The notes: generated by a model from the letters alone, not told the origin. DNA of 9,940 bases from Trichodesmium sp. jk18x7bins.61 (GCA_022822685.1 JAJEAQ010000672.1:1-9940), one strand, 5' to 3'. Shown: positions 1-6,858, numbered from the stretch's first letter. Numbers and translations are program-made.

Positions 1-2
1 GG

Positions 3-95
3 GAGGACATCACTTCTGTCAAAACCGCAATCAAAACCCCGCCCGTAAGGGCGGGGTTTTATCGGTTGAGCCACCTCGCCACATGTTTTAGCTAA
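3..95 (+). CDS. Possible 3' tail of a tnpB-like gene, cut by the left window edge
   Basis: An open frame runs in from the left edge and stops at TAA (93-95). It reads EDITSVKTAIK at its visible start, which resembles the low-complexity C-terminal tails of cyanobacterial TnpB (IS200/IS605 accessory nuclease) proteins. The main support is position: a sequence resembling an IS200/IS605 right end follows on the same strand, ending 93 bp after this stop, the spacing expected between tnpB and its right end. No zinc ribbon or RuvC motif is inside the window. The other two plus-strand frames are also open for short distances (stops at 46-48 and near 90), so the frame is not certain. The GC-rich palindrome at 33-60 would lie inside this frame, which is a point against it. 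Confidence 0.25.
   Translation, partial: EDITSVKTAIKTPPVRAGFYRLSHLATCFS
33..60. terminator. Strong bidirectional intrinsic terminator hairpin
   Basis: A perfect 12-bp inverted repeat, AAAACCCCGCCC / GGGCGGGGTTTT, encloses a GTAA loop. The GC-rich stem flanked by A4 and T4 gives a U-tract on either strand, the form of a bidirectional Rho-independent terminator. It could end transcription entering from the left and could also stop minus-strand read-through from ugd, although 226 bp separate it from the ugd stop. Confidence 0.7.
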
Positions 96-188
96 AGCTA
101 CATGTTCAGGTCGCCACGAAACAGGGAGCCGACAGGCTCAAGAAGAATCCCGCACTGTCCCTTAAGGGCAGCCTCGGGAGTATGTCAA
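81..188 (+). mobile_element. IS200/IS605-like right-end remnant (omega-RNA 3'-end type fold)
   Basis: Three hairpins follow one another: ACATGT/AGCT self-complementary arms (81-105), GAGCC-GACA-GGCTC (126-139), and a nested hairpin in which TCCCG (148-152) pairs with CGGGA (175-179) around CTG-t-CCC / GGG-CAG with a TTAA loop. The last hairpin is framed as GAATCCCG...CGGGAGTATGTCAA. Cyanobacterial IS200/IS605 elements typically end in GAATCC, a stem, then GGGAG and TGTCAA, and the omega RNA that guides TnpB ends at this right end. The assignment rests on this resemblance and on the fold, recalled rather than searched. No transposase is complete in the window. A similar arrangement occurs on the other strand at 4332-4425. 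Confidence 0.5.
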
Positions 189-255
189 AAGAATGTTACA
201 AAACTATGGTTATAGGAAACAGGGAATGAGGAAGATAGGGCTTAGGAAAACTGTA

Positions 256-279
256 AACTCCTAACCCCTAACCCCTAAT
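256..279. repeat. Short heptamer tandem repeat (CCCCTAA type)
   Basis: About three copies of a TAACCCC/CCCCTAA heptamer lie just downstream of the ugd stop codon. Short tandem heptamers of this kind are common between genes in filamentous cyanobacteria. No function is implied. Confidence 0.6.
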
Positions 280-286
280 CTACATT

Positions 287-1654
287 TTAATGCCCAATTC
301 CTACATACTGAAAACCAGCAGCCTCCAATGCTTGGCGATCGCAGAAATTCCGACCATCAATAAACACCCGATTTTCCATTGACTTCGCCATCTTGCCATA
401 GTCTAAAGTCGAAAACTGTTTCCAGTCTGTCACCAAAACTAAAGCATCACAACCATCAGCTAGTCTTTCGGGATCTGTTTCCACTAGCACTCCATACAAA
501 CCATGACGCATACCAGACTGAGAGATAATTGGATCATAAGCTTTCACCTTAGCCCCCAACCTGTTCAATTCTTGAATCAAATCTAGAGCAGGAGCATCCC
601 GCATATCATCCGTATCAGGCTTAAACGTCAAACCCAGTAATCCAATAGTCTTACCTTTGAGAATCTTCAATGCTTGCTGTAACTTATCTACTGCAATCAT
701 CCGCTGACGCTTATTCACCTCAACTGTTGCTTTCAGTAACTGTGCCTCACAACCATAGTCATCCGCAGTATGAAGTAAAGCAGAAACATCTTTAGGGAAA
801 CAAGAGCCTCCCCAACCAATACCAGCCTGTAAAAATTTATTACCAATACGGGAATCTAAACCAATACCCTTAGCCACTTGAGTCACATTTGCTCCGACGC
901 GATCGCATATATTTGCAATCTCATTCACAAAGCTAATTTTAGTTGCTAAGAAAGAGTTAGCAGCATACTTAATCATCTCCGCCGAACTCAAATCTGTCAT
1001 TACCACTGGCACTGGTGGAAGTGAAGCATCATCAGAAAATTTGCGTTCAACTAGAGGAGCATAAAGCTCCTGCATCATCTCTAGCGCCTTTTGACTATTA
1101 CTACCCAATACGATCCTATCTGGGTTAAAAGTATCGAAGATCGCGGAACCCTCACGTAAAAACTCTGGGTTACTAACTACATCAAATTCAACTTCAATAT
1201 CACTATCAGACTGCCATTCTGCTTTTTTCCGCTCTTCAACCCCATCTAAAACAATCCTGCGTACCCAGTCACCGGAGCCAATAGGTACAGTTGATTTGTT
1301 AACAATTACTTTATAGCCTGTAGTCAGATGAGCGCCGATACCTTTAGCCACTGCTTCCACATAGCGAGTATCACTTTCCCCTGTAGGTAGTGAGGGAGTA
1401 CCCACCGCGACAAACAAAATATCTCCATGATCGACCCCTGATTTTAAGTCTGATGTAAACTCTAGCAATCCTGCTTTAGTGCAACCTTGCATTAATTCTG
1501 ACAATCCTGGTTCGTAGATTGGTGATTGTCCTGATTTTAATAACTTGACTTTTTCTTCATTGTTGTCTACGCAAATTACATGATGTCCTGTATGAGATAG
1601 ACAAACTCCTGTAACTAAGCCAACGTAGCCAGTACCAATGACACAAACACGCAT
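287..1654 (-). CDS. ugd: UDP-glucose 6-dehydrogenase
   Basis: This enzyme oxidises UDP-glucose to UDP-glucuronate with two NAD+ in the cytoplasm, supplying precursor for extracellular polysaccharide and for UDP-xylose. The 455-residue protein opens with the Rossmann motif VIGTGYVG (GxGxxG at residues 7-12). It carries the SNPEFLREGSAI block (161-172), the central helix EMIKYAANSFLATK with Lys229 and Asn233, and the catalytic-cysteine motif GGSCFPKD (Cys285 at 282-289). The C-terminal UDP-binding domain includes LLGLTFKPDTDDMRDAP. Length matches the family. The start is supported by a GAGGAT Shine-Dalgarno sequence six bases upstream. The UDP-glucuronate decarboxylase gene lies upstream on the same strand, 367 bp away, so the two act in consecutive steps. 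The gap and the separate ribosome binding site leave open whether they share a transcript. Confidence 0.96.
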   Translation of the reverse strand: MRVCVIGTGYVGLVTGVCLSHTGHHVICVDNNEEKVKLLKSGQSPIYEPGLSELMQGCTKAGLLEFTSDLKSGVDHGDILFVAVGTPSLPTGESDTRYVEAVAKGIGAHLTTGYKVIVNKSTVPIGSGDWVRRIVLDGVEERKKAEWQSDSDIEVEFDVVSNPEFLREGSAIFDTFNPDRIVLGSNSQKALEMMQELYAPLVERKFSDDASLPPVPVVMTDLSSAEMIKYAANSFLATKISFVNEIANICDRVGANVTQVAKGIGLDSRIGNKFLQAGIGWGGSCFPKDVSALLHTADDYGCEAQLLKATVEVNKRQRMIAVDKLQQALKILKGKTIGLLGLTFKPDTDDMRDAPALDLIQELNRLGAKVKAYDPIISQSGMRHGLYGVLVETDPERLADGCDALVLVTDWKQFSTLDYGKMAKSMENRVFIDGRNFCDRQALEAAGFQYVGIGH

Positions 1655-1660
1655 ATTTAT

Positions 1661-1666
1661 ATCCTC
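1661..1666 (-). promoter_or_regulatory. Ribosome binding site of ugd
   Basis: GAGGAT on the minus strand lies six bases before the ATG at 1654. It is one of the few clear Shine-Dalgarno sequences in this window and fixes the ugd start. Confidence 0.65.
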
Positions 1667-1748
1667 AAAAATTTTAACTCACTTCCCACACTGAGCGAAG
1701 CATTCTGTTAGGAAAGGAATATCGAACAAGAGCAATCAGAGCTTTCAT

Positions 1749-1988
1749 TTACACCCTTCCGTTTTCTATCACAGGAATAGTGTTAGCAGGGATGAAGTCG
1801 TTATCTAGCTTCGGCGAGGAGGCCAAAATTATAGGACATCTATGCTTAACTTCAGGTTTGGTTATGACAGACGCAAAACTTCTTGCCTGTTCACCATTCA
1901 TGGCTTCATACCTACCATCTGAATTGGTTGGAATCTCCATCCAATTATTCTTTCCGCTGTCCGCATAGCTGCCTTCTGCCTGCTTCAA
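1749..1988 (-). CDS. Doubtful small hypothetical protein (TTG start)
   Basis: A 79-codon frame lies between the UXS and ugd genes on their strand. Its first possible start is TTG, directly after an in-frame stop, with a weak AAGAAAAG purine run upstream; the first ATG is codon 17. The product is polar, with no signal peptide, membrane segment or motif I recognise. Amino-acid composition is unremarkable and protein-like. Plus-strand frames over the same bases are equally open, so it may be chance or the relic of a gene. It is listed because it fills most of the gap in the same direction as its neighbours. Confidence 0.2.
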   Translation of the reverse strand: MKQAEGSYADSGKNNWMEIPTNSDGRYEAMNGEQARSFASVITKPEVKHRCPIILASSPKLDNDFIPANTIPVIENGRV

Positions 1989-2021
1989 GATTTACTTTTC
2001 TTAATCCCTGTACCTTTTATT

Positions 2022-4298
2022 TCAATTTTTTGGTGGTTCAGTTTGGAGTCGCTCTCGAAAATCCTCTATAGTTAATTTTAACCCTTCTTCGAGAGGAACC
2101 CTAGGCTCCCATCCCAAATATTTTTTGGCACGAGTAATATCTGGTTGTCGTTGTTTCGGATCATCCTGTGGCAGAGGCTTATATATTATTTCTGCGTCTG
2201 GATTAACCATTTTTTGAATTTTTTGAGCTAATTCTAATATTGTATATTCTCCTGGGTTACCCATGTTAACTGGTCCAATAAAGTCTTGATTCATTAATCG
2301 AATAAAGCCTTCTACCAAGTCAGATATATAACAGAAACTTCTAGTTTGGGAGCCATCGCCATACACTGTTAATGGTATTCCTTGTAAGGCTTGTACGATC
2401 AAGTTACTGACTACTCGACCATCATTTTCTAACATTCTAGGGCCGTAGGTATTATGAGCAAAAATACCGTAACTGCCTCCGATAAAGTTTTCATAATTTG
2501 GCACTGAGAAATCGTAGACATCATCATCTATGTCAAATTCCTCAATATTTTCGATTTTTGCCCAAACAATATCACCTGTGATTTTTGCTGATATATTTTG
2601 CTTCTGGTTAGATAAATCCTCAATTGTGTTGTTATCTAACTCCTCTACTATAACTTGGTAGATTTTTTCAGTCTTTTTGTCTTTGCTGTCTATTTTTGAT
2701 ACACCCGCTACTAGCCCAAATTTAGCTAGAATCAAAACTAATTTTTCTGCGATCGCCTTACTCCCACAATTAAATCCCAGCCTTGAATTTATTTGATTCT
2801 CTAAATCATTCCCGACAACAAATCCCTGTAAAAAGTTAATTAATTGTTGTTGAGGCAGTTGTAAAATCCAATTAGGGATATCTTTTTCATTCTTGCTAAA
2901 ATTCAATCCATTCTCCATTAAATCAACGAGAATTTTTGACCTGATACTTACACATTCTTCCACCTTACTTTTTGGAGCTTGCTTGATCTCGATTTCCCCT
3001 GTACAACCAAATATTCTTTCTATTACTTCTACTAATTTTTTGAGTTTTTCCCCTGTCGTTTTCAACAACAATTTATAATCTGCCATGATTTCATTCTGTA
3101 TCAAACTTCCTTGAGTAACATAAAATCCTAAGAACCACAAAAACTCTTCCACATTGCCGATCCAATTTTTAATAGCCTTTGAAGATGTATAGCGAATTCT
3201 TTCTTTTTCCGATCGGGGAATTTTTAAATATTCCCATAGTTGCCAAGGTATTTTATTTTTTTCCTCATATTTTTTCAGTGTAGGGTAAAGTTGACTAGGA
3301 TTGAAACCTTTTCCTAATAAATATTCACGAATTTTCTCCCCATATTTTTCTATATGGGAGATTGTCTCTTCACTCTCTATATATATTCCTTCTTGAATTG
3401 ATATCTTATCTGTAATGTGGAATGGTTGTAAAGGTTGTTCTAAAAAGCTGATATAACTAGGAACTGCTATTTCATCTCCTACCTTTAACTCATTTCCCAA
3501 AGCTGCTTGAGGCTGATCATTTTCATCCCGTGTAAATAAACTATGATCTTCAGTGATTTTTATCTCTTTACCCCAAGTAGTTTTGATCTGATAACCTTTT
3601 TTCTTGACGCGATGTTTCCAAACTGTTGAAATTGGTTTAATTACTGTTTTTAAATTTTCGTCAAAACAAGGGACTGATACATTAGATACATCCCCATTTA
3701 TTCTTTCATAGCACTCAGCAAAAGTTTCATAATATAGTTTTTCACCAATGTAATAAAGTACCTTTTGGTCTCCAGTTAAACTATTAAAAATTCTGACTAC
3801 CCTAATATCAACATTATTTTGGCGATGATAATCAAATGCTAAGGTTTCAGCGACTCGTTTACCTTCGTCATAACAGGAGCGAATACCAATACAATTAACA
3901 TTCCCTCTATATTCTTCTGTTTGAGGGTGTACATCTGGATCTCCATATACTTCAGATGTGGAAGCTAAAAAGAATCTTGCCTTAACTCTTTTTGCTAGCC
4001 CTAACATATTTAATGTCCCCATCACATTTGTTTTAATTGTCTTGACAGGGTTGTACTGGTAATGTACTGGACTAGCTGGACAAGCTAGATGGTAAATCTG
4101 GTCTGCTTCTAATCTGATCGGTTCTGTAATATCATGGCGAACTAATTCAAAATAAGGATGATTCAACCACTTTAAAATATTCCGTTTAGTTCCTGTGTCA
4201 AAGTTATCCAGACAGATGACTTCATGATCTTGTTCTATTAATCTATCGATTAGATGGGAACCAATAAAACCGGCGCCGCCTGTTACTAATATTCTCAT
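2022..4298 (-). CDS. uxs: UDP-glucuronate decarboxylase (UDP-xylose synthase) precursor with an in-frame intein
   Basis: The host protein is an extended short-chain dehydrogenase that converts UDP-glucuronate to UDP-xylose using bound NAD+. Starting at MRILVTGG, the precursor is 758 residues: a 172-residue N-extein, a 444-residue intein and a 142-residue C-extein. Splicing gives a 314-residue enzyme of normal UXS length. Visible marks are the NAD loop GGAGFIG (7-13), LASTSEVYGDP, the catalytic YDEGK (Tyr143, Lys147), RIFN|TYGPRM at the splice junction, and YGDGSQTRSFCYISDLVEG near the substrate pocket. An in-frame ATG 18 codons upstream (4352) is rejected because it falls within the IS-like hairpin and bacterial homologs begin at the Rossmann strand. 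Downstream is ugd, which makes its substrate. Other SDR sugar epimerases are possible, but the C-terminal half and the ugd context favour UXS. Enzyme activity requires splicing. Confidence 0.92.
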   Translation of the reverse strand: MRILVTGGAGFIGSHLIDRLIEQDHEVICLDNFDTGTKRNILKWLNHPYFELVRHDITEPIRLEADQIYHLACPASPVHYQYNPVKTIKTNVMGTLNMLGLAKRVKARFFLASTSEVYGDPDVHPQTEEYRGNVNCIGIRSCYDEGKRVAETLAFDYHRQNNVDIRVVRIFNSLTGDQKVLYYIGEKLYYETFAECYERINGDVSNVSVPCFDENLKTVIKPISTVWKHRVKKKGYQIKTTWGKEIKITEDHSLFTRDENDQPQAALGNELKVGDEIAVPSYISFLEQPLQPFHITDKISIQEGIYIESEETISHIEKYGEKIREYLLGKGFNPSQLYPTLKKYEEKNKIPWQLWEYLKIPRSEKERIRYTSSKAIKNWIGNVEEFLWFLGFYVTQGSLIQNEIMADYKLLLKTTGEKLKKLVEVIERIFGCTGEIEIKQAPKSKVEECVSIRSKILVDLMENGLNFSKNEKDIPNWILQLPQQQLINFLQGFVVGNDLENQINSRLGFNCGSKAIAEKLVLILAKFGLVAGVSKIDSKDKKTEKIYQVIVEELDNNTIEDLSNQKQNISAKITGDIVWAKIENIEEFDIDDDVYDFSVPNYENFIGGSYGIFAHNTYGPRMLENDGRVVSNLIVQALQGIPLTVYGDGSQTRSFCYISDLVEGFIRLMNQDFIGPVNMGNPGEYTILELAQKIQKMVNPDAEIIYKPLPQDDPKQRQPDITRAKKYLGWEPRVPLEEGLKLTIEDFRERLQTEPPKN
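2451..3782 (-). other. Intein in UXS: complete splicing domain with degenerate LAGLIDADG endonuclease
   Basis: This 444-residue insertion lies exactly between RIFN and TYGPRM. Residue 1 is Ser (SLTGDQKVLY, block A). Block B is TEDHSLFT with Thr77 and His80. Block F is VYDFSVPNYENFIGG. Block G is YGIFAHN with His443-Asn444, and the +1 residue is Thr. All residues needed for protein splicing are present. The middle holds a two-repeat LAGLIDADG endonuclease: block C is LWFLGFYVTQGS and block E is NFLQGFVVGND. The catalytic acid at position 8 of each motif is Gln224 and Asn325. Some 120 residues separate blocks B and C (KVGDEIAVPSY onward), including a helical, possibly DNA-recognition part around IPWQLWEYLKIP. 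Splicing is therefore predicted active and homing inactive. The coding sequence seems more AT-rich than the exteins and contains a HIP1 site. Confidence 0.93.
2749..2756. repeat. HIP1 palindrome inside the intein; one of seven in the window
   Basis: GCGATCGC occurs at 335, 899, 2749, 6178, 7972, 8200 and 9211. This highly iterated palindrome is a mark of many cyanobacterial genomes. The copy at 2749 lies in the C-terminal half of the intein, encoding the 'AIA' of a KAIAEKL helix. Its presence suggests that the intein has been in a HIP1-bearing genome for some time. Confidence 0.9.
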
Positions 4299-4331
4299 TA
4301 CTTCCACTATCAAAGAGTCTAATATCTTGTG

Positions 4332-4425
4332 TTGACATCTCCAAGGATTCAACCACCCTGGATTCTGTGGTTAGCCCACCGAAAAAGGGATCGAGCCGTA
4401 TTTTCTTTAAGCCTGTCAACAGACT
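4332..4425 (-). mobile_element. Second IS200/IS605-like right-end remnant, upstream of UXS
   Basis: Read on the minus strand, an AGTCTG-TTGA-CAGGCT hairpin (4410-4425) is followed by AAAGAAAATAC and then a terminal hairpin. In the latter, TCCAGGG pairs with CCTTGGA (one G-U) and ends in GGAGATGTCAA at 4332. The layout matches the plus-strand copy at 81-188, with GACAGGCT shared in the first hairpin and the GAATCC-stem-GGAG-TGTCAA pattern in the second. I take it as the right end of a decayed IS200/IS605-type element. No transposase frame survives upstream (4441-5052). The end lies 34 bp before the UXS start codon. Confidence 0.45.
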
Positions 4426-4440
4426 CATACACTCAGAGGC

Positions 4441-5052
4441 TAGAGCGAAATCTAGCTGTAAGCTGACATTTTTTTTTACAGGCTCCTAGAGTGGTTTTAC
4501 TCAACATCCCTCGCTTCGATTCCCCATCCGTCTACACGGCGGGCAGGAATTGCGGGCGTTTAATTTTGTACTTCCACCAATAGCGGTTTAGTTTCTAGTG
4601 AAAATACGGAAACACGAATCTAGGAGATAATCGGATGTGTCAAGTTTGTGGTCCACGCTGTCGCCAATCCGGCAAAGATGTCCTCTCTAAAAGCACCGTA
4701 ATAGGGTTTGAAGATAGACAGTGAGAGGGTGAAATACTCGGCAGTTCATACCATGCCAAATCTCATGGGTTAGACAATGCCAGCCCAAAGTCAACTTATC
4801 TTTACAAGCCCCATTAGTCTAAACGGTGGAGTCATTGTCACCAAGACAAATATTTTTCCTAGCCTATCAAAAATAAATTATCACACACTTTACTCCCACT
4901 TAAAACCCGCAAGTCCTGATTCAAACAACCCTAAGATATTCAAGATTTAATTTTTGGGTAGTGGGAGCATCTTGCTCCCGTTTTCAGGTAAAAACTAGAA
5001 ACATCCTGACTCTTTATGCAGAGAGGGTTGAAAAGTCTACCTTCTGGCTGAT
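4441..5052. other. Non-coding, possibly decayed DNA between lepA and UXS
   Basis: No coding frame of convincing length or composition was found on either strand in these 612 bp. The segment 4500-4860 is GC-richer than the flanks. Its minus-strand frames are broken by several stops, as expected of a decayed gene, possibly the body of the element whose right end is at 4332. No TnpB or TnpA motif could be made out. A GGGAGCA/TGCTCCC hairpin lies at 4963-4979. No tRNA or known RNA was recognised. Confidence 0.5.
4963..4979. repeat. GGGAGCA/TGCTCCC palindrome downstream of lepA
   Basis: A perfect 7-bp inverted repeat with a 3-base loop lies 74 bp past the lepA stop. Hairpins of this sequence are, from memory, scattered between genes in Nostoc-like genomes. 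It may act as a weak terminator or mRNA 3'-end stabiliser for lepA, but no long U-tract follows on the minus strand. Confidence 0.4.
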
Positions 5053-6858
5053 TCAATCTAATCTTAGTACTGCCATAAAAGCTTCCTGTGGCACATCAAC
5101 TGTACCTAATGACTTCATCCTTTTCTTACCTTTGGCCTGTTTTTGCAGTAATTTTTTCTTACGGCTAATATCCCCTCCGTAACATTTGGCCAGCACATCC
5201 TTTCTTAAAGCTGGAATATGTTCGCTGGCTATAACTTTAGAGCCGATCGTCGCTTGAATTGGCACTTTAAACTGATGCCGGGGAATAAGTTCTTTGAGTT
5301 TTTCTGTCAAAGCACGACCCACAGTATAAGCTTGATCTCGATGGACAATTACGGCTAAAGCGTCCACTGGTTCAGCGTTAATCATTATATCTAGCTTCAC
5401 TAGAGGATTCTCGCGATATCCTATTAATTGATATTCCATACTGGCATAACCACGAGACCGGGACTTCATTTGGTCGAAAAAGTCTGTGACTACTTCTGCT
5501 AAGGGTACTTCATATATTAAAGTGGTTCTACCTTGAGTTAGATACTTCATATCTTTAAATACCCCACGCCGAGATTGACCTAACTCCATCAATGTTCCCA
5601 CAAATTCTTCAGGGGTAATCATTTCTACCTGGACATAAGGCTCTTCAATTTTTTCTCGATGATTGGGATCTGGTAGTAGGTTCGGGTTATCGATCAGAAT
5701 TACTTCTTCTTTGTTAGTCGTTACTTGGTAAACTACTGATGGAGAGGTGACGATCAGATCTAAGTCATATTCTCTTTCTAAACGCTCTTGGACAATTTCC
5801 ATGTGCAGCAGCCCTAAAAACCCACAGCGAAATCCAAAGCCCATGGCACTTGATGTTTCTGGTTCATAAGATAGAGCCGCATCATTGAGCTTGAGTCTGT
5901 CGAGAGCTTCTCGTAAATCAGGAAATTGGTCTGCATCAGTGGGAAATAGGCCACAAAATACCATAGGTTTAGCTTCTTTGTAACCAGGCAGAGGAGCTGT
6001 TGCTGATTTTTTCGCTTGGGTAATTGTATCTCCTACTCTGGCATCTTCTACTGCTTTGATGGCTGCTCCTAAATAACCCACTTCTCCGGCATGAAGTTGT
6101 TCTACTGGTTGTTGGGTAGGGGATAGCACTCCCAGCTCATCTATTTCGTATTCTTTTCCAGATGCCATGAGTCGGACGCGATCGCCTTTGGCAATTGTCC
6201 CATCCATGACTCGGAAGTACACTATCACTCCTCGATATGGATCGTAGTAACTATCAAATATTAAAGCTCGTAATTTTTCGTTAATAGTGTCCCGTGGTGG
6301 TGGCACTAATTGGACAATTGATTCTAGAATTTCCTCTATCCCAATTCCTTCTTTGGCAGATGCTAAAACTGCCCCTGAACAGTCTAGGCCAATAATTTCT
6401 TCTATTTCTTGTTTGACTCTTTCTGGCTCCGCTCCAGGCAAGTCGATTTTATTTAAAACGGGGATGATTTCTAGGTCATGTTCTAAAGCCTGGTATACAT
6501 TAGCTAAAGTCTGAGCTTCTACTCCTTGGGAAGAGTCCACTACTAATAAAGCCCCTTCACAGGCTGCCAGAGAGCGTGATACTTCGTATGAAAAGTCCAC
6601 ATGACCTGGTGTGTCGATTAAATTTAATACATATTCTTCACCATCTTGAGCAGTATAATTCATCCGGGCAGCTTGTAGCTTAATTGTGATACCTCGCTCC
6701 CTTTCTAAGTCCATTGTGTCTAGAAATTGCTCTTTCATTTCACGGTCTGCCACTGTGCCAGTTGCTTGTAAGAGGCGATCGGCTAAGGTTGATTTTCCAT
6801 GATCAATATGGGCAATTATTGAAAAGTTGCGAATGTGAGATACAGGAACTTTTGTCAT
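5053..6858 (-). CDS. lepA: Elongation factor 4 (LepA), ribosomal back-translocase GTPase
   Basis: LepA is a ribosome-associated translational GTPase that acts on stalled or mis-translocated ribosomes. The 601-residue protein begins MTKVPVSHIRNF and carries G1 AHIDHGKST (16-24), the switch I region around ERGITIK, G3 DTPGH (82-86) and G4 NKID (136-139). EF-G-like domains II, III and V follow, then the LepA-specific C-terminal domain (IGSKVIASEHIPALRKDV, CYGGDISRKKKLL, GKKRMKSLGTVDVPQEAF). Length is that of cyanobacterial LepA. An in-frame start 17 codons upstream (6909) is rejected because the extension is not typical of the family and lacks a ribosome binding site. The gene stands alone, with a diverging small ORF upstream and a 754-bp gap downstream. 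Confidence 0.97.
   Translation of the reverse strand: MTKVPVSHIRNFSIIAHIDHGKSTLADRLLQATGTVADREMKEQFLDTMDLERERGITIKLQAARMNYTAQDGEEYVLNLIDTPGHVDFSYEVSRSLAACEGALLVVDSSQGVEAQTLANVYQALEHDLEIIPVLNKIDLPGAEPERVKQEIEEIIGLDCSGAVLASAKEGIGIEEILESIVQLVPPPRDTINEKLRALIFDSYYDPYRGVIVYFRVMDGTIAKGDRVRLMASGKEYEIDELGVLSPTQQPVEQLHAGEVGYLGAAIKAVEDARVGDTITQAKKSATAPLPGYKEAKPMVFCGLFPTDADQFPDLREALDRLKLNDAALSYEPETSSAMGFGFRCGFLGLLHMEIVQERLEREYDLDLIVTSPSVVYQVTTNKEEVILIDNPNLLPDPNHREKIEEPYVQVEMITPEEFVGTLMELGQSRRGVFKDMKYLTQGRTTLIYEVPLAEVVTDFFDQMKSRSRGYASMEYQLIGYRENPLVKLDIMINAEPVDALAVIVHRDQAYTVGRALTEKLKELIPRHQFKVPIQATIGSKVIASEHIPALRKDVLAKCYGGDISRKKKLLQKQAKGKKRMKSLGTVDVPQEAFMAVLRLD

Larger units (their letters stand above)
1655..2021. 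other. Gap between UXS and ugd genes, with one doubtful small ORF
   Basis: This 367-bp stretch separates two genes of one pathway. It holds a doubtful 79-codon minus-strand frame (1749-1988) and no convincing hairpin terminator. It may carry a ugd promoter, but no clear -35/-10 pair was recognised. Confidence 0.5.

Noticed and set aside
2893..3078. Plus-strand ORF inside the intein
   Set aside because: It is the antisense shadow of intein coding sequence, with no ribosome site and no protein-like features.
4299..4352. Longer UXS start at 4352 (18 extra residues)
   Set aside because: The extension is encoded by the IS-like hairpin and spacer, and UXS proteins begin at the MRILVTGG strand. 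The ATG at 4298 has a GGAAG purine run before it.
4616..4644. Third GAATC...GGATGTGTCAA sequence on the plus strand resembling an IS right end
   Set aside because: No stable stem could be drawn between the two parts and the preceding hairpin is missing; probably chance.
4961..5182. Plus-strand ORF starting in the GGGAGCA palindrome and running into lepA
   Set aside because: It overlaps the lepA 3' end antisense and begins in a repeat; treated as a shadow.
6287..6514. Plus-strand ORF within lepA
   Set aside because: Antisense shadow of a strongly conserved gene.
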